Of a stretch of 64,000 nucleotides of DNA, positions 8,135 through 21,089 are shown in pieces (within the stretch, counting starts at the first letter, position 1; each line of letters starts with the position of its first letter). Location: NCBI RefSeq assembly GCF_011752565.1, contig NZ_VWXK01000003.1:1-64000 (forward strand). Direction: 5' to 3'. The notes below the pieces were generated by a model that was given only the letters and a program-made list of their open reading frames with translations, had not been told where the DNA came from and made no database searches. This stretch comes from Pantoea sp. Ap-967 (GTDB taxonomy: Bacteria; Pseudomonadota; Gammaproteobacteria; Pseudomonadales; Pseudomonadaceae). The position numbers and the translations under genes are program-made.

Positions 8135-8356
8135 ATGATTCAACGGACCCTTCCTGCCTTTCTGCTCGCCCTGGGCCTCGGTGCGCTCGCCGGGTGCGCC
8201 TCGCCTACCGTGATCACGCTGAACGACGGCCGCGAGATCCAGGCCACCGATACCCCGAAGTATGACGAGGACTCCGGCTTCTACGAATTCGAACAGCTCG
8301 ACGGCAAGCGCACGCGCCTGAACAAAGACCAGATTCGTACCGTCAAAGAGCTCTGA
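8135..8356 (+). CDS. YgdI/YgdR-type small lipoprotein (DUF903)
   Basis: A 73-residue protein with a lipoprotein signal peptide ending LGALAGC (Cys about residue 21 after cleavage and lipidation). The mature domain of about 50 residues starts SPTVITLNDGREIQATDTP, matching the DUF903/SH3-like lipoproteins YgdI and YgdR. A GGAG precedes the ATG. Its role is unknown; probably an outer-membrane or periplasm-facing lipoprotein. It lies just upstream of tRNA-Pro. Confidence 0.88.
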   Translation: MIQRTLPAFLLALGLGALAGCASPTVITLNDGREIQATDTPKYDEDSGFYEFEQLDGKRTRLNKDQIRTVKEL

Positions 8357-8437
8357 ACAGAGCCGTTTTTCGGGCATTAGCCCCTGCCATGGCAAGGGCT
8401 TGCAGGCGAAAAATGGATGCAGTAGGATTTTGTTCAT

Positions 8438-8514
8438 CGGAGTGTAGCGCAGCCAGGTAGCGCGTCTCGTTCGGGACGAGAAGGCCGCAGGTTCGAATCC
8501 TGTCTCTCCGACCA
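8438..8514 (+). tRNA. tRNA-Pro (anticodon CGG)
   Basis: A 77-base cloverleaf: acceptor stem CGGAGTG paired near the 3' end, anticodon stem TCTCG/CGAGA with loop TTCGGGA (anticodon CGG), T-loop GGTTCGAATCC, and an encoded CCA end. An intrinsic terminator follows at 8528. Confidence 0.96.
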
Positions 8515-8527
8515 GATCCTTAGCCAA

Positions 8528-8550
8528 AGCCCGCCTTGCGCGGGCTTTTT
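8528..8550 (+). terminator. Intrinsic terminator after tRNA-Pro
   Basis: The stem AGCCCGC/GCGGGCT (8528-8534 and 8540-8546) with a five-base loop is followed by TTTTT. Confidence 0.85.
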
Positions 8551-8594
8551 GTATTTTGGGGTGAGGGGCGCTGCTGGCGCAGCGCCGCCCCTAC

Positions 8595-10211
8595 CTACGC
8601 CGTCAACCGCGACGTCACCTCGCCCAACTGCCCCGACAACCCATGCAACCGCTGCCCCGCCTGCTCGGTGTGCTGCACCGCTTCCTGGTTGGCCGTGGCG
8701 ATACGGGTGATCTCGATCAGGTTGCGCGAGATGTCCTCGGCCACGCTGGTCTGCTCTTCGGCGGCCGTGGCGATCTGCCGGTTCATGTCACGAATCGCCT
8801 CCACCGCCGTGGTGATGCGCTGCAGCATCTGCCCGGCCTGCTGCACCTGCTCGGCGCCCTCCTCGCTGCGCTGCTGGCCGCTTTCGATGGCCTTGACCGC
8901 CTCCACCGCGCCCGACTGCACCGCCTCGATGATCTGGTGAATTTCAGCGATCGACGCCGCCGTGCGCTGGGCCAGGCTGCGCACCTCGTCGGCAACCACC
9001 GCGAACCCACGCCCGGCCTCGCCGGCCCTGGCGGCCTCGATGGCGGCGTTGAGCGCCAGCAGGTTGGTTTGTTCGGCAATGCCGCGAATCACTTCCAGCA
9101 CCTTGCCAATGCGTGAACTGTCGGTTTCCAGGTCGCGTATCACCGCCGCGGTGCCGGCAATCTCGCGGTTGACCACGCCAATGATATCGATGGTCTGTTG
9201 CATCACCTGCTCACCCGCCTGGGCGCTGTGGTCGGCGTCATCCGCGGCGCGCGCCGCCTCGGCGGCATGGCGGGCGACCTCCTGGGCAGTGGCGGACATT
9301 TCGTGCATGGCCGTGGCCACCTGGTCGGTGCGCTGGAACTGGTCCTGGGTGCCGCGGGCCATGTCGCCGGCGATGCTACGCAACTGGCCGCTGGCGCCTT
9401 CCAGTTCCTGGGCGTTGTCTTTCAGGCGGCCAACGGTGTCGGCCAAAAAATCGCGCAGGGTGTTCGCCGCACGGGCCAGGCGGCCCAGTTCATCTTCCCG
9501 GCGGCTGTCGACCCGGGCCGCGAAACGGCCCTGGCTCAGCTGCGCCACGTACTCGATCAGCTGGCGAATCGGCTCGACCAGGCTGCGGTTCACCCGCCAC
9601 AGGCTGAGCAGCCCCACCAGCAGGGCTGAGCCCAGCATCACCAGCACGCCCAGCCACACCGTGCGCTCGGCACTGGCGCTGATATCGCCAGCGCGGGCGC
9701 GGGCGTCGGCACGCAGTTGCTCGACCAGCGCGCTCATCTGCTCGCTGGCGGCGCGGTCCACGCCCTTCACGGCCTGGTCGCCAGCCACCGGGTCGCCGCC
9801 TGCGGCCAAAAACGCCTGGCGCCCTTGCTGATACGCCAAACCCAGTTGCCGGTGGCTGTCACGCAGTTGCTGCAGCGGTGCCTTGAGCTTGGCGTCACTG
9901 CTGTCGATCAGCTCGCCCAGCAACTGCTGCACCTGCTGTTCACGGGCCTGGAACTGCTGCCAGTACTTGTCCAGTTCGGCCGGCTGGCGACCGCGCAACA
10001 GCACGTTCTTCCATTCCTGCACCTGGATCTTGAACTGCAGGTTGGCCTCGTCGATCAGCTGCGAGGCCCGCAGAGGCCCGTCCACCAACTCGGCATAGTT
10101 GCGCACGCTGGAGGACAGGAACTGGAAGCACACCAGGGCGATCAGCAGCATCGCCGCCAAGCTACTGCCAAGCAGGGTGAGGATTTGCACGCGGAGGGAT
10201 TTACGCAGCAT
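8595..10211 (-). CDS. Methyl-accepting chemotaxis protein with periplasmic helical-bundle sensor
   Basis: A 538-residue chemoreceptor. A first transmembrane helix (about 12-33) is followed by a periplasmic ligand domain (about 34-188) predicted to be all-helical, a second transmembrane helix (about 190-210) and a HAMP linker (about 212-265). The cytoplasmic signalling coiled coil has the conserved tip [20 protein letters not shown]. The receptor signals through CheA/CheW to control swimming. The ligand is not evident. It is a single gene; its upstream side faces the terminator of the ABC exporter gene. Confidence 0.93.
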   Translation of the reverse strand: MLRKSLRVQILTLLGSSLAAMLLIALVCFQFLSSSVRNYAELVDGPLRASQLIDEANLQFKIQVQEWKNVLLRGRQPAELDKYWQQFQAREQQVQQLLGELIDSSDAKLKAPLQQLRDSHRQLGLAYQQGRQAFLAAGGDPVAGDQAVKGVDRAASEQMSALVEQLRADARARAGDISASAERTVWLGVLVMLGSALLVGLLSLWRVNRSLVEPIRQLIEYVAQLSQGRFAARVDSRREDELGRLARAANTLRDFLADTVGRLKDNAQELEGASGQLRSIAGDMARGTQDQFQRTDQVATAMHEMSATAQEVARHAAEAARAADDADHSAQAGEQVMQQTIDIIGVVNREIAGTAAVIRDLETDSSRIGKVLEVIRGIAEQTNLLALNAAIEAARAGEAGRGFAVVADEVRSLAQRTAASIAEIHQIIEAVQSGAVEAVKAIESGQQRSEEGAEQVQQAGQMLQRITTAVEAIRDMNRQIATAAEEQTSVAEDISRNLIEITRIATANQEAVQHTEQAGQRLHGLSGQLGEVTSRLTA

Positions 10212-10296
10212 CGCGGGTCTCGGAGCCAGTCAAAAAGGAAAAGGGAACAGCGCCATTGGCAGCGCCGCCAGACATCCTTGTCCTCGTTCACAGGGC

Positions 10297-10326
10297 AAAA
10301 AAAAGCTGCCATCAGTCGATAGCAGC
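10297..10326 (-). terminator. Intrinsic terminator downstream of the ABC exporter gene
   Basis: On the minus strand GCTGCTATC/GATGGCAGC pairs around the loop GACT (one G-T wobble) and is followed by eight T. It lies about 75 bases past the exporter stop. Confidence 0.8.
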
Positions 10327-10402
10327 CAGGTCGAGCACTTACGCAACAGTTGAGCCAATACTCTCAGGCAAATGCTACAGAAATGTTACAGAAAAGCGAC
10401 CA

Positions 10403-12160
10403 TCAGCCTGTGGTGAACTGCAGCTCAGCCAGCCGGGCGTACAGCGGGCTTTCTTCGATCAATTGCCGGTGCGTGCCCACGGCCACCAGGCGCCCCTTGT
10501 CGATTACCGCGATGCGGTCTGCGTGCTGCACCGTGGCCAGGCGATGGGCGATCACCAGCGTGGTGCGCCCTTCCATCAGGGCCGGCAAGGCCTGCTGGAT
10601 CAGGTGTTCGCTTTGTGCGTCGAGGGCACTGGTGGCTTCGTCGAGCAGCAGGATCGGCGCATCCACCAGCAGCGCGCGGGCAATTGCCAGGCGCTGCTTC
10701 TGGCCACCGGACAACCCGACACCGCCCTCGCCCAACGGTGTCTGGTAACCCTGGGGCAGTTGCCGGATGAATTCGTCGGCATGGGCACCGCGGGCCGCCG
10801 CCTCCACCTCGGCCAGGCTCGCTTCGGGCCGGCCGTAGCGGATATTGGCTTCGACCGTACCACGAAACAGCGACGGGTTCTGTGCCACCAGGGCGAATTG
10901 GGCACGCAAGGTGTCCGGGGCCAGCGCGGTGATCGGCTGGCCGTCGAGCAGAATCTGGCCTTGTTGCGGGTCGTAGAAGCGCAGCAGAAGGTCGAACAGG
11001 GTCGACTTGCCTGCGCCCGACGGCCCCACCAGTGCCACGGTCTGGCCGGGCTCGATGGCCAGGCTGAGGTGGTCGATGGCGGCCACCGAGGGCCGCGAAG
11101 GGTAGGCGAACACCACCTCTTCCAGGGCGATACGGCCACCTTGGGGGCGCAGCGCCTGGGGTTGCTGCGGCGCCAGGATGGTACTTTGCGCCGCCAGCAG
11201 TTCGGCAATGCGCTCGGCAGCGCCGGCGGCCCGCTGCAGCTCGCCGATCACCTCGCTGAGGGTGCCGAAGGCGCTGCCGACGATCAGGCTGTAGAACACG
11301 AACGCTGCCAATTCACCCGCCGAGATGCGCCCGGCGATCACGTCCATGCCGCCCACCCACAGCATCACCCCGACGGCGCCCAGCACCAGCACGATCACCA
11401 GGGTAATCAGCCAGGCACGCTGGGCGATGCGCTGGCGGGCCACGGCGAACGCCGCCTCGACCGTGCCGGCGAACAGCTCGCGGTCACGCCCCTGGTGGTT
11501 GTAGGCCTGAACGGTCTTGATCTGCCCCAGCGTCTCGGCCACGTAGCTGCCCACGTCGGCCACCCGGTCCTGGCTCTGGCGCGACAGGCTGCGCACGCGC
11601 CGGCCGAACAGCAGAATCGGCGCCAGCACCAGGGGCAAGGCCACCACCACGATGCTGGTGAGCTTGGGGTTGGTGATGAACAGCAACACCACGCCACCGA
11701 GCACCATCAGCGCGTTGCGCAGGAACAGCGACAGCGACGAACCGATCACCGTCTGCAGCAAGGTGGTGTCGGCGGTTAGCCGCGACTGGATCTCGGAGCT
11801 GCGGTTGTCCTCGAAGAAACCCGGGTGAAGGCCGATCAAGTGGTCGAACACCGCGCGGCGGATGTCGGCCACGCAACGCTCGCCAATCCACGACACCAGG
11901 TAGAAGCGGCTGAAGGTGCCCACCGCCAGGGCCAGCACCAGCACCAGGAACAGGCCGATGGTCTGGTTGAGCTGGTGCGCTGAGCCGGTCATGAAGCCCT
12001 GGTCGACCAGCAGGCGAATGCCCTGGCCCATGGACAGGGTGATGGCAGCGGTGACGATCAGGGCCAGCAAGGCCAGCAGCGCTTGCCGGCGATAGGGGCG
12101 CAGGTACTGCCAACCCAGCTGCAGGGCGCGGCGTTGACGGGAGGAATCCGGGTTGGGCAT
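10403..12160 (-). CDS. ABC exporter, fused permease and ATPase (MsbA/LmrA type)
   Basis: A half-transporter of about 585 residues: six transmembrane helices (about 30-300) followed by an ATPase domain (about 345-580) with Walker A GPSGAGKST, signature LSGGQKQRLA and Walker B ILLLDEATSALD. It should act as a homodimer exporting a lipid or amphipathic substrate. ATG at 12160 is chosen; a GTG at 12172 would add four residues, and neither has a strong Shine-Dalgarno sequence. It has no adjacent accessory genes, so the substrate is unknown. Confidence 0.88.
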   Translation of the reverse strand: MPNPDSSRQRRALQLGWQYLRPYRRQALLALLALIVTAAITLSMGQGIRLLVDQGFMTGSAHQLNQTIGLFLVLVLALAVGTFSRFYLVSWIGERCVADIRRAVFDHLIGLHPGFFEDNRSSEIQSRLTADTTLLQTVIGSSLSLFLRNALMVLGGVVLLFITNPKLTSIVVVALPLVLAPILLFGRRVRSLSRQSQDRVADVGSYVAETLGQIKTVQAYNHQGRDRELFAGTVEAAFAVARQRIAQRAWLITLVIVLVLGAVGVMLWVGGMDVIAGRISAGELAAFVFYSLIVGSAFGTLSEVIGELQRAAGAAERIAELLAAQSTILAPQQPQALRPQGGRIALEEVVFAYPSRPSVAAIDHLSLAIEPGQTVALVGPSGAGKSTLFDLLLRFYDPQQGQILLDGQPITALAPDTLRAQFALVAQNPSLFRGTVEANIRYGRPEASLAEVEAAARGAHADEFIRQLPQGYQTPLGEGGVGLSGGQKQRLAIARALLVDAPILLLDEATSALDAQSEHLIQQALPALMEGRTTLVIAHRLATVQHADRIAVIDKGRLVAVGTHRQLIEESPLYARLAELQFTTG

Positions 12161-12308
12161 GGCGCGCTTCACAAAAAACAGAGGAGCCCGAAGACTACCA
12201 CTCCTGACTGTCGATGGTGGCTATAGCACATCGTTCTAACCAGGGTATGGAGCTTTGCCGTGCTTTCTGGTGGACTGTAGATGCAGTGCCCTGATGAGGA
12301 GATCGCCA

Positions 12309-12482
12309 ATGAGCTTGCAACACAACAGCGATAGCGTGAAACCCCAGAACAAGACGCAGCCCAAGGCCTGTGGTTCGATCATTGACGCCCAGGGGCGCGA
12401 GGTCGAGATCACCGAGCAGATGATCCAGCAGGCCTGCAAGGCCCTGGAAGAAAGCCGCGTGGAAAAAGTGCGTAAAGGCTGA
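12309..12482 (+). CDS. Small conserved-looking protein of 57 residues, unknown function
   Basis: ATG at 12309 is preceded by GAGGAGAT at ideal spacing, and the gene ends in a clear intrinsic terminator, so it looks expressed. The protein starts MSLQHNSDSVKPQN and has a short charged helix-forming C-terminus (EITEQMIQQACKALEESR). No domain is recognised. The segment ACGSIIDAQGREVEITEQMI suggests a small folded unit. It is transcribed divergently from the ABC exporter. Confidence 0.75.
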   Translation: MSLQHNSDSVKPQNKTQPKACGSIIDAQGREVEITEQMIQQACKALEESRVEKVRKG

Positions 12483-12497
12483 GGCGCGAATTTCTTG

Positions 12498-12523
12498 AAA
12501 CCCGGCCCAGTGCCGGGTTTTTT
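12498..12523 (+). terminator. Intrinsic terminator after the 57-residue gene
   Basis: The stem AAACCCGGC/GCCGGGTTT around a five-base loop is followed by TTT. Confidence 0.85.
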
Positions 12524-12529
12524 ATGGCC

Positions 12530-12567
12530 TGCGCTGGCCCTTTCGCGGGGCAAGCCCGCTCCTACAA
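12530..12567 (-). repeat. REP palindrome (GTAGGAGCGGGC type)
   Basis: CTTTCGCGGGGCAAGCCCGC followed by TCCTACA is a single REP copy between the terminator and the 3' end of pdxB. Confidence 0.75.
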
Positions 12568-12597
12568 GGGGGGGGCCAGCACAGGTTCACGCGACCA

Positions 12598-13740
12598 TCA
12601 AACCAACACACCACCCAGGGCACTGACCATCTGCGCCAGCTGTGGTGCCTCGCCGCGCACCCGCACCGCCAGCCCTTCAACCTCGCGGCGCGGCGGATAT
12701 TGCTTGCGCAACTGGTCGAACGCCGCCCGCTGCTGCGCCACATCGTCACTCAGGCTGCGACGAAAATCGGCATCGTCACGTCGCGGGTCATACACCGCCC
12801 GGCACAAGGTCGCCAGGGACCAGGCGATATCGGCGCCCGCATCGAGCTCAATCTGCGCCAAGGGTGGCGGCGGCAGCAGGTCAGCCAGCTTGACCTGCTC
12901 GGCCTCGCCGAGAAACCGGCACAACGCCTGGTAGATCTGCGCCGTGCCGCGCTGGCGGCCATCGAGGCTGTAACCGGCGATATGCGGCGTAGCCAAGGTG
13001 CACAGGTCGGCCAGTTGCAGATCGACCTGCGGCTCGCCCTCCCACACATCCAGCACCGCGTGCACATCTTCGCGGTCCAGCAGCAGCTGGCGCAGGGCGG
13101 CGTTGTCCACCACCGGCCCACGGCTGGCGTTGATCAACCAGGCGCCCGGGCGCAGTTGGGCCAGCTGCGCCTGGCCCAGCAAGTGCCAGGTCGGGTGCTC
13201 GCCGCTGCGCTGCAGCGGAGTGTGCAGGCTGATGACATCGCATTGCTCAACAATCGTCTGCAGGCTGACATAGTCGCCGCCCTCGGCCGCCTGGCGCAGC
13301 GGGTCGCACACCAGCACCTTCCAGCCCAGCCCGTGCAGCACCCGCACCAGCCGGCCACCGACTTCACCTGCGCCGACCACCCCGTAGGTACGCTGGGGCA
13401 AGGTCACGCCATCGAGCTCGGCCAGGGTCAGCAGGCTGCCCAGCACGTAGTCGACAACGCCCCGGGCGTTGCAGCCGGGTGCGCTGCTCCAGTGGATGCC
13501 GGCTTCGGCGAAGTAGTTCAGGTCCAGGTGGTCGGTGCCGATGGTGCAGGTGCCGACGAAGCGCACCTTGCTGCCTGCGAGCAATTGCCGGTCGACCTTG
13601 GTTACCGAGCGCACCAGCAGCACGTCGGCATCCTTGACGCTGGCCGCGTCGAGGCTACGACCGGGGTAGCGGCGGATCTCGCCGAAACCTTCGAAGAAGG
13701 CATCGAGCAGCGGGATATTCTCGTCGGCAACTATCAGCAT
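12598..13740 (-). CDS. pdxB: Erythronate-4-phosphate dehydrogenase PdxB
   Basis: A 380-residue D-2-hydroxyacid dehydrogenase that oxidises 4-phosphoerythronate in pyridoxal phosphate synthesis. The NAD-binding motif is [12 protein letters not shown], with catalytic-region segments [12 protein letters not shown] and [13 protein letters not shown]. The C-terminal extension after about residue 285 matches the PdxB dimerisation domain rather than generic family members. The N-terminus [16 protein letters not shown] is typical, supporting the start at 13740. Confidence 0.95.
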   Translation of the reverse strand: MLIVADENIPLLDAFFEGFGEIRRYPGRSLDAASVKDADVLLVRSVTKVDRQLLAGSKVRFVGTCTIGTDHLDLNYFAEAGIHWSSAPGCNARGVVDYVLGSLLTLAELDGVTLPQRTYGVVGAGEVGGRLVRVLHGLGWKVLVCDPLRQAAEGGDYVSLQTIVEQCDVISLHTPLQRSGEHPTWHLLGQAQLAQLRPGAWLINASRGPVVDNAALRQLLLDREDVHAVLDVWEGEPQVDLQLADLCTLATPHIAGYSLDGRQRGTAQIYQALCRFLGEAEQVKLADLLPPPPLAQIELDAGADIAWSLATLCRAVYDPRRDDADFRRSLSDDVAQQRAAFDQLRKQYPPRREVEGLAVRVRGEAPQLAQMVSALGGVLV

Positions 13741-13800
13741 GGCGCTCTCCTGTCTGGGGAACGCAGTGTAGGCGCAACGAGAAGCCGGTTCCAGCGCGGT

Positions 13801-14043
13801 TCAGTCGGCCTTCTTGCGGATCCAGTACAGGTAGGTGCCGGCATCTTCCTGCTGTTCGAGCAGTTCGTGGCCGAGGAAGTTGCAGAACTTGGGGATGTCG
13901 CGGCGGGTGGACGGGTCGGTGGCGATGACCTTGAGCAGGCCGCCAGCAGCCAGGTTGCGCACGTGCTGGTGCAGCATCATCACCGGCTCCGGGCAGTTCA
14001 GGCCAGTGGCATCGAGGATGGCGTCGGGGGTGAAATCGGTCAT
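13801..14043 (-). CDS. tusA: Sulfur carrier protein TusA
   Basis: An 80-residue SirA/TusA-family protein. The motif [20 protein letters not shown] carries the reactive Cys of the CPxP signature. TusA accepts persulfide sulfur from IscS and passes it on for tRNA 2-thiouridine formation and, in some bacteria, to molybdenum cofactor synthesis. ATG at 14043 with GGAG upstream gives the family length; an upstream in-frame start at 14133 is not needed. Confidence 0.94.
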   Translation of the reverse strand: MTDFTPDAILDATGLNCPEPVMMLHQHVRNLAAGGLLKVIATDPSTRRDIPKFCNFLGHELLEQQEDAGTYLYWIRKKAD

Positions 14044-14149
14044 GGGGGGCTCCGCAAATGATCGGTCATTGTGGCGCATCGCAGCGCATCGACCAAGGGG
14101 GCCGCGGCGCGGCCCCTGTAGGCGCGCCGCCACTGCGGCGCGGGTTACC

Positions 14150-15214
14150 TCAACGCGGCTTCAAATCGAGCCTGCGCAGGTGGCACGTCACCTCTTCACG
14201 GTCGTGATAGAGCTGCTTGCAGGCAATCGACACCTTGATCTTGCGCGCCTTGAAGGTCGCGTCCATGCGGTCGAGCAAACGCCGTACCTCGGCATAGCGC
14301 TGCTTCATCGGCAGTTTCAGGTTGACCACCGCCTCACGGCACAGCCCCTCGCCCAGCCAGGTTTCGATCAACGAGGTGGTACGCGCCGGCTTCTCGACGA
14401 TGTCGCACACCATCCAGTCCACCGGCTGCTTGGGCTGCCAGGTGAAACCGTCGGCCATCAGGTGCTGCACCAGCCCTGTGTCCATCAGGCTCTCGGCCAT
14501 CGGGCCGTTGTCGATGGCCGTCACCAGCATGCCGCGGCGCACCAGCTGGTACGTCCAGCCCCCCGGCGAGGCGCCCAGGTCGACCCCGGTCATGTCATCG
14601 CCCAGGCGCTGCGCCCAGTGCTCACGCGGGATGAACTGGTGCCAGGCCTCTTCCAGCTTGAGCGTCGAGCGGCTCGGCGCCTCGCGGGGGAACTTCAGGC
14701 GCGGAATGCCCATGGGCCACAGCGCACTGTTGTTGGCCTCGGCCACGCCAACGAATACCCGGCGGCCGCTGATGAAGGTCAGCAGCAGGCGCGGCAGGCT
14801 GGGGTTGTCCACCAGGCGGCCGGCCTTTTCCAGGGCCTTGCGCAGCGGCACTTCGAACTTGCGGCAGAAGGTCGACAGCTCCTTGCCTTCGTTGCTGTCC
14901 AGCACTTCCAGCCACAGGCTGCCAAAAACAGGCTGCTCGGCCAGGTGCGCCAGCAGCACGCTGATGCGGTCGGTTTCCGGCAGTTCGATATAGGCGCCAC
15001 GGGCCCACTGGCGCGGGAAGATCAGCTGCGCGAAACGCAACTGGGCCATCAGCCGCTCGGCCCCCTCGGCGTCGGCGCAGACGAATTCGGCGCTGGCGCT
15101 TTGCGGCTTGCCCTTGGCATAGCCGGCCACACCCAGCTGGGCCGCATGTTCGCTGATCTCGGCGCACACCTCACCCTCGAAACCGGGCCGGCAATGCATG
15201 AACAGGGTATTCAT
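14150..15214 (-). CDS. rlmM: 23S rRNA C2498 2'-O-methyltransferase RlmM
   Basis: A 354-residue protein with an N-terminal THUMP-like region and a C-terminal RrmJ-type methyltransferase. The SAM-binding segment [18 protein letters not shown] and [14 protein letters not shown] match RlmM. It methylates a ribose in 23S rRNA before ribosome assembly. The start [20 protein letters not shown] is characteristic. It is divergent from acnA. Confidence 0.95.
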   Translation of the reverse strand: MNTLFMHCRPGFEGEVCAEISEHAAQLGVAGYAKGKPQSASAEFVCADAEGAERLMAQLRFAQLIFPRQWARGAYIELPETDRISVLLAHLAEQPVFGSLWLEVLDSNEGKELSTFCRKFEVPLRKALEKAGRLVDNPSLPRLLLTFISGRRVFVGVAEANNSALWPMGIPRLKFPREAPSRSTLKLEEAWHQFIPREHWAQRLGDDMTGVDLGASPGGWTYQLVRRGMLVTAIDNGPMAESLMDTGLVQHLMADGFTWQPKQPVDWMVCDIVEKPARTTSLIETWLGEGLCREAVVNLKLPMKQRYAEVRRLLDRMDATFKARKIKVSIACKQLYHDREEVTCHLRRLDLKPR

Positions 15215-15435
15215 TTCTCACTCCACTACGGCTGGCGCCTCAGGCGCCGGCAGGGCGGCGATGATAAAGGAAGTTCGGAACCTGCGACATGCCCCGCCGG
15301 TCCAGAAAAGAGCCAGGGGCGCCAAACGGCGCTAACCTGACCATTCAGCCAGGTCCGTGCCGTGCGGACCAGAACAGCGCGGTGGCACCGGCCTCCCCCA
15401 ACGAATGCCGGGCCCCGCGGCACAAGGAGTCGGCA

Positions 15436-18177
<2,742 letters not shown>

Positions 18178-18183
18178 CAGCCC

Positions 18184-18270
18184 TTCGCGAGCTGCGCTCG
18201 CTCCTACGGAATAAATCGTATTGATTCGATAACGTCTATCTCCGTAGGAGCGAGCATAGCTCGCGATGCG
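18184..18270. repeat. Inverted REP pair (GTAGGAGCGAGC type)
   Basis: The first copy (18184-18210) reads CGCGAGCTGCGCTCGCTCCT; the second (18241-18270) reads GTAGGAGCGAGCATAGCTCG and continues CGATGCG. They face each other across about 30 AT-rich bases. They may act on the acnA transcript end. Confidence 0.75.
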
Positions 18271-18400
18271 CCGCACAGCGGCGCCAATCCCCCAACCTTC
18301 CACCAGTAGCACTTTGATGGCCGCTCAGTCATCATAGGCCCAAGCAGTCACAAAACGGTCATAAACCCCGCGCCTCTACTGCACCCCAGCGCCACCCACC

Positions 18401-18414
18401 TTGCCCCAGATCAA
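18401..18414. promoter_or_regulatory. Candidate ANR (FNR-type) box upstream of aer
   Basis: TTGCCCCAGATCAA matches the consensus TTGAT-N4-ATCAA at eight of ten defined positions; the right half is perfect. It is centred about 81 bases before the aer start. ANR control of aer is reported in P. aeruginosa, which supports the reading, but the left half-site is degenerate. Confidence 0.45.
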
Positions 18415-18488
18415 GCAAATTAATTATTCGTTCAATAAAACCAGTGGCTTGCCGATATCTGTCGAAAGCCTTGCGGATTACTCGACCC

Positions 18489-20054
18489 ATGCGTAACAAC
18501 CAGCCGATTACCCAGAGAGAACGGACTTTCCCTGCCCAGCAGCGGTTGATCTCCACCACCAACGCCAAGGGTGTGATCACCTACTGCAACGATGCCTTCA
18601 TCGAGATCAGTGGTTTCACCCGCGAGGAGCTGACCGGTGCGCCGCACAATCTGGTGCGCCACCCCGATGTGCCGTCGGCGGTGTTCGCGCACATGTGGCA
18701 AACCCTCAAGCAGGGCCTGCCGTGGATGGGTATCGTCAAGAACCGCTGCAAGTCCGGCGACCATTACTGGGTCAACGCCTACGTCACCCCGATTTTCGAC
18801 AACAACCAGGTGGTCGGCTTCGAATCGGTACGGGTCAAGCCCACCGCCGAGCAAATCCGCCGCGCCGAAGCGCTGTACCAGCGCATCAACCAGGGCAAGA
18901 CCTCGGTGCCGCGCCGCGACCGCTGGCTGCCGGTGGCGCAGGACTGGCTGCCGTTCATCCTGGTCAGCCAGGTGGGCTTTTTGATCGGCAACTGGCTTGG
19001 CCACTCCTGGGGCTTCGCGATTGCCGCCGGCCTCTCGGTGCCCCTGGGCCTGCTGGGCCTGACCTGGCAGCAACGCGGCCTCAAGCGCCTGCTGCGCCTG
19101 GCCGAACAAACCACCTCCGACCCGCTGATCGCGCAGATGTACACCGACAGCCGCGGCGTGCAGGCGCGCCTGGAAATGGCCATGCTCAGCCAGGATGCGC
19201 GCCTGAAAACCTGCCTCACCCGCCTGCAGGACAGCGCCGAGCACCTGAGTGAACAGGCGCGCCAGTCCGATGCCCTGGCCCACAAGAGCTCCTCGGGCCT
19301 GGAGCGCCAGCGAGTGGAAACCGAACAAGTGGCCGCCGCGGTCAACCAGATGGCTGCCACCACCCAGGAAGTGGCCAACCACGTGCAACGCACTGCCGAT
19401 GCCACCCAGGAAGCCAACCGCCTGACCAGCCAAGGGCGGCAGATCGCCGGGGAAACCCGCGACGCCATCGAGCGCCTGTCGACGGCCGTGGGCGAAACCG
19501 GCGCCACCGTGACCCAACTGGCCAAGGACAGCGACGAGATTGGCGGCGTGGTGGATGTGATCAAGGGCATCGCCGACCAGACCAACCTGCTGGCGCTCAA
19601 CGCGGCCATCGAGGCGGCCCGCGCCGGTGAAATGGGCCGTGGCTTTGCCGTGGTTGCCGACGAAGTGCGGCAACTGGCCCAGCGTACTGCCGAGTCGACC
19701 GGGCAAATCCACGGCCTGATCGCCAAGTTGCAGCAAACCGCCAACAACGCCGTGCTGACCATGGAAACCGGCCACCGCCAGGCCCAGGAAGGTGTAGACC
19801 GGGTGATGCAGGCCGACCAGGCGCTGGTCGGCATCAGCGAAGCGGTGGCCAACATCACCGACATGGCCACGCAGATCGCCGCCGCGACCGAGGAGCAAAC
19901 CGCGGTGGCCGATGAGATCAGCCGCAATATCAGCACCATCGCCGCACTGGCCGACCAAACCGCCGAACAGGCCCAGCATTCGGCGCAGCTGAGTGAAGAG
20001 CTGAGCAGTACGGCGGGTGGCCAGTATTCCCTGGTGGAGCGGTTCAACCGCTGA
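18489..20054 (+). CDS. aer: Aerotaxis receptor Aer (PAS-MCP)
   Basis: A 521-residue cytoplasm-facing chemoreceptor. An N-terminal PAS domain (about 20-120, with [20 protein letters not shown] and [10 protein letters not shown]) matches the FAD-binding PAS of Aer. A hydrophobic hairpin (about 155-190) anchors it in the membrane without a periplasmic domain. The signalling coiled coil contains [20 protein letters not shown]. Aer senses redox state through FAD and steers cells along oxygen gradients. ATG at 18489 gives the expected N-terminus; the upstream start at 18444 would add 15 residues without support. Confidence 0.93.
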   Translation: MRNNQPITQRERTFPAQQRLISTTNAKGVITYCNDAFIEISGFTREELTGAPHNLVRHPDVPSAVFAHMWQTLKQGLPWMGIVKNRCKSGDHYWVNAYVTPIFDNNQVVGFESVRVKPTAEQIRRAEALYQRINQGKTSVPRRDRWLPVAQDWLPFILVSQVGFLIGNWLGHSWGFAIAAGLSVPLGLLGLTWQQRGLKRLLRLAEQTTSDPLIAQMYTDSRGVQARLEMAMLSQDARLKTCLTRLQDSAEHLSEQARQSDALAHKSSSGLERQRVETEQVAAAVNQMAATTQEVANHVQRTADATQEANRLTSQGRQIAGETRDAIERLSTAVGETGATVTQLAKDSDEIGGVVDVIKGIADQTNLLALNAAIEAARAGEMGRGFAVVADEVRQLAQRTAESTGQIHGLIAKLQQTANNAVLTMETGHRQAQEGVDRVMQADQALVGISEAVANITDMATQIAAATEEQTAVADEISRNISTIAALADQTAEQAQHSAQLSEELSSTAGGQYSLVERFNR

Positions 20055-20076
20055 ACGAGCGCCGCTTTTTGCGGCG

Positions 20077-20147
20077 CATCGCGAGCTTCGCTCGCGCCTA
20101 CCAGGGCCGCGAATCCCCGCCGGTAGGAGCGAGCGCAGCTCGCGATG
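20077..20147. repeat. Inverted REP pair (GTAGGAGCGAGC type)
   Basis: One copy at 20077-20103 (CATCGCGAGCTTCGCTCGCG) and one at 20122-20147 (GGTAGGAGCGAGCGCAGCTC) lie in opposite orientation in the short convergent gap after aer. They could block read-through between the convergent genes. Confidence 0.75.
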
Positions 20148-20153
20148 AAGCGT

Positions 20154-21038
20154 TTACCAATCCAGCGTCAAACGGCTCTCGAAATACCGCTCTTCGCCCG
20201 TCAACGGGTCGCTAAAGCGCAAGCTGTGGGCCAGCAGCTTCAGCGGCCGCTGGTAGTCGTCATCTTCCTTGAGCAAGTGCGGGTAGAACGGGTCGTTGCA
20301 GATCCCTGCCCCCAGCGCCGCCATGTGCACCCGTAGCTGATGGGTTTTGCCGGTGACCGGGGACAGCCCGTAGCGCCACAGTTCGCCATTGCGTTCCAGC
20401 ACCTCGGCCAGGGTTTCGCTGTTGCTCTCCCCTTCGACCTCATGCATGCGGAAGAACGGCTCGCCGTGCACCAGCCGGCTCTTGTGCACCAAGGGGTAGC
20501 GGTGTTGCGGCATGGCGGCGGCAATGGCCTGGTAGCGCTTGTCGATACGCCGCTCGGGGAACAGCCGCTGGTAGGCGCTGCGGGTATCCGGGTTGGCCGA
20601 GAACAGCACCAACCCGGCGGTGTGCCGGTCGATGCGGTGCAGCGGCACCAGGTGCGGGTTGCCCAGGCGGCGAATCAACCGCCGCAACAGGGTTTGCTCG
20701 ACGTATTCGCCGGTCGGGGTCACCGGCAGGAAATGCGGTTTGTCGGCCACCACCAGGTGCTCGTCCATGTGCAGGATGGTTTCCTGCACCGGAATCGGCT
20801 TCTCGTTGGGCACTTCCCGGAAATAGTGAAGGCGCATGCCCCGGCGGTACGGCAGGCTGGCAGCCACCGCCTGGCCTGCAGCATCCAGCACCCGGCCACG
20901 GGCGAAACGGTCGAGCCACACGGCCCGGTCGATGGCCTTGAAGTGGTCACACAGGCAGTCGAGCACCGTGGCCCAGTGGCCGGGGGGCAGGCAAACCGTG
21001 CTGGCTTGCTGGCGGGCAGGGTCGAATGGCGGGGTCAT
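20154..21038 (-). CDS. RluA-family pseudouridine synthase
   Basis: A 294-residue enzyme of the RluA/RsuA superfamily. The catalytic motif HRIDRHTAGLVLFS carries the Asp that attacks uridine. Downstream SPVTGKTHQLRVHMAALG is the conserved TGRTHQLRVH-type motif. The N-terminal 80 residues are family-specific. The exact RNA target (rRNA or tRNA) cannot be told by eye. ATG at 21038 is preferred; the longer version would start at a TTG (21059). Confidence 0.9.
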   Translation of the reverse strand: MTPPFDPARQQASTVCLPPGHWATVLDCLCDHFKAIDRAVWLDRFARGRVLDAAGQAVAASLPYRRGMRLHYFREVPNEKPIPVQETILHMDEHLVVADKPHFLPVTPTGEYVEQTLLRRLIRRLGNPHLVPLHRIDRHTAGLVLFSANPDTRSAYQRLFPERRIDKRYQAIAAAMPQHRYPLVHKSRLVHGEPFFRMHEVEGESNSETLAEVLERNGELWRYGLSPVTGKTHQLRVHMAALGAGICNDPFYPHLLKEDDDYQRPLKLLAHSLRFSDPLTGEERYFESRLTLDW

Positions 21039-21089
21039 GGCGGGGCTCGAAACAGGCAAGGCCGCGCATTATCGCCCAAGCCCGGCAGC

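Larger units (their letters stand above)
18178..18488. other. Intergenic region with REP pair and aer promoter
   Basis: These 311 bases hold no gene. The left half contains two oppositely oriented REP copies. The right half is AT-richer (18415-18440) and contains an ANR-like site at 18401-18414, so it probably carries the aer promoter. Confidence 0.6.

Noticed and set aside
8438..8514. tRNA-Pro as a possible genomic-island attachment site
   Set aside because: No integrase gene, no direct repeat of the tRNA 3' end and no foreign-looking cargo follow; the neighbours are ordinary core genes.
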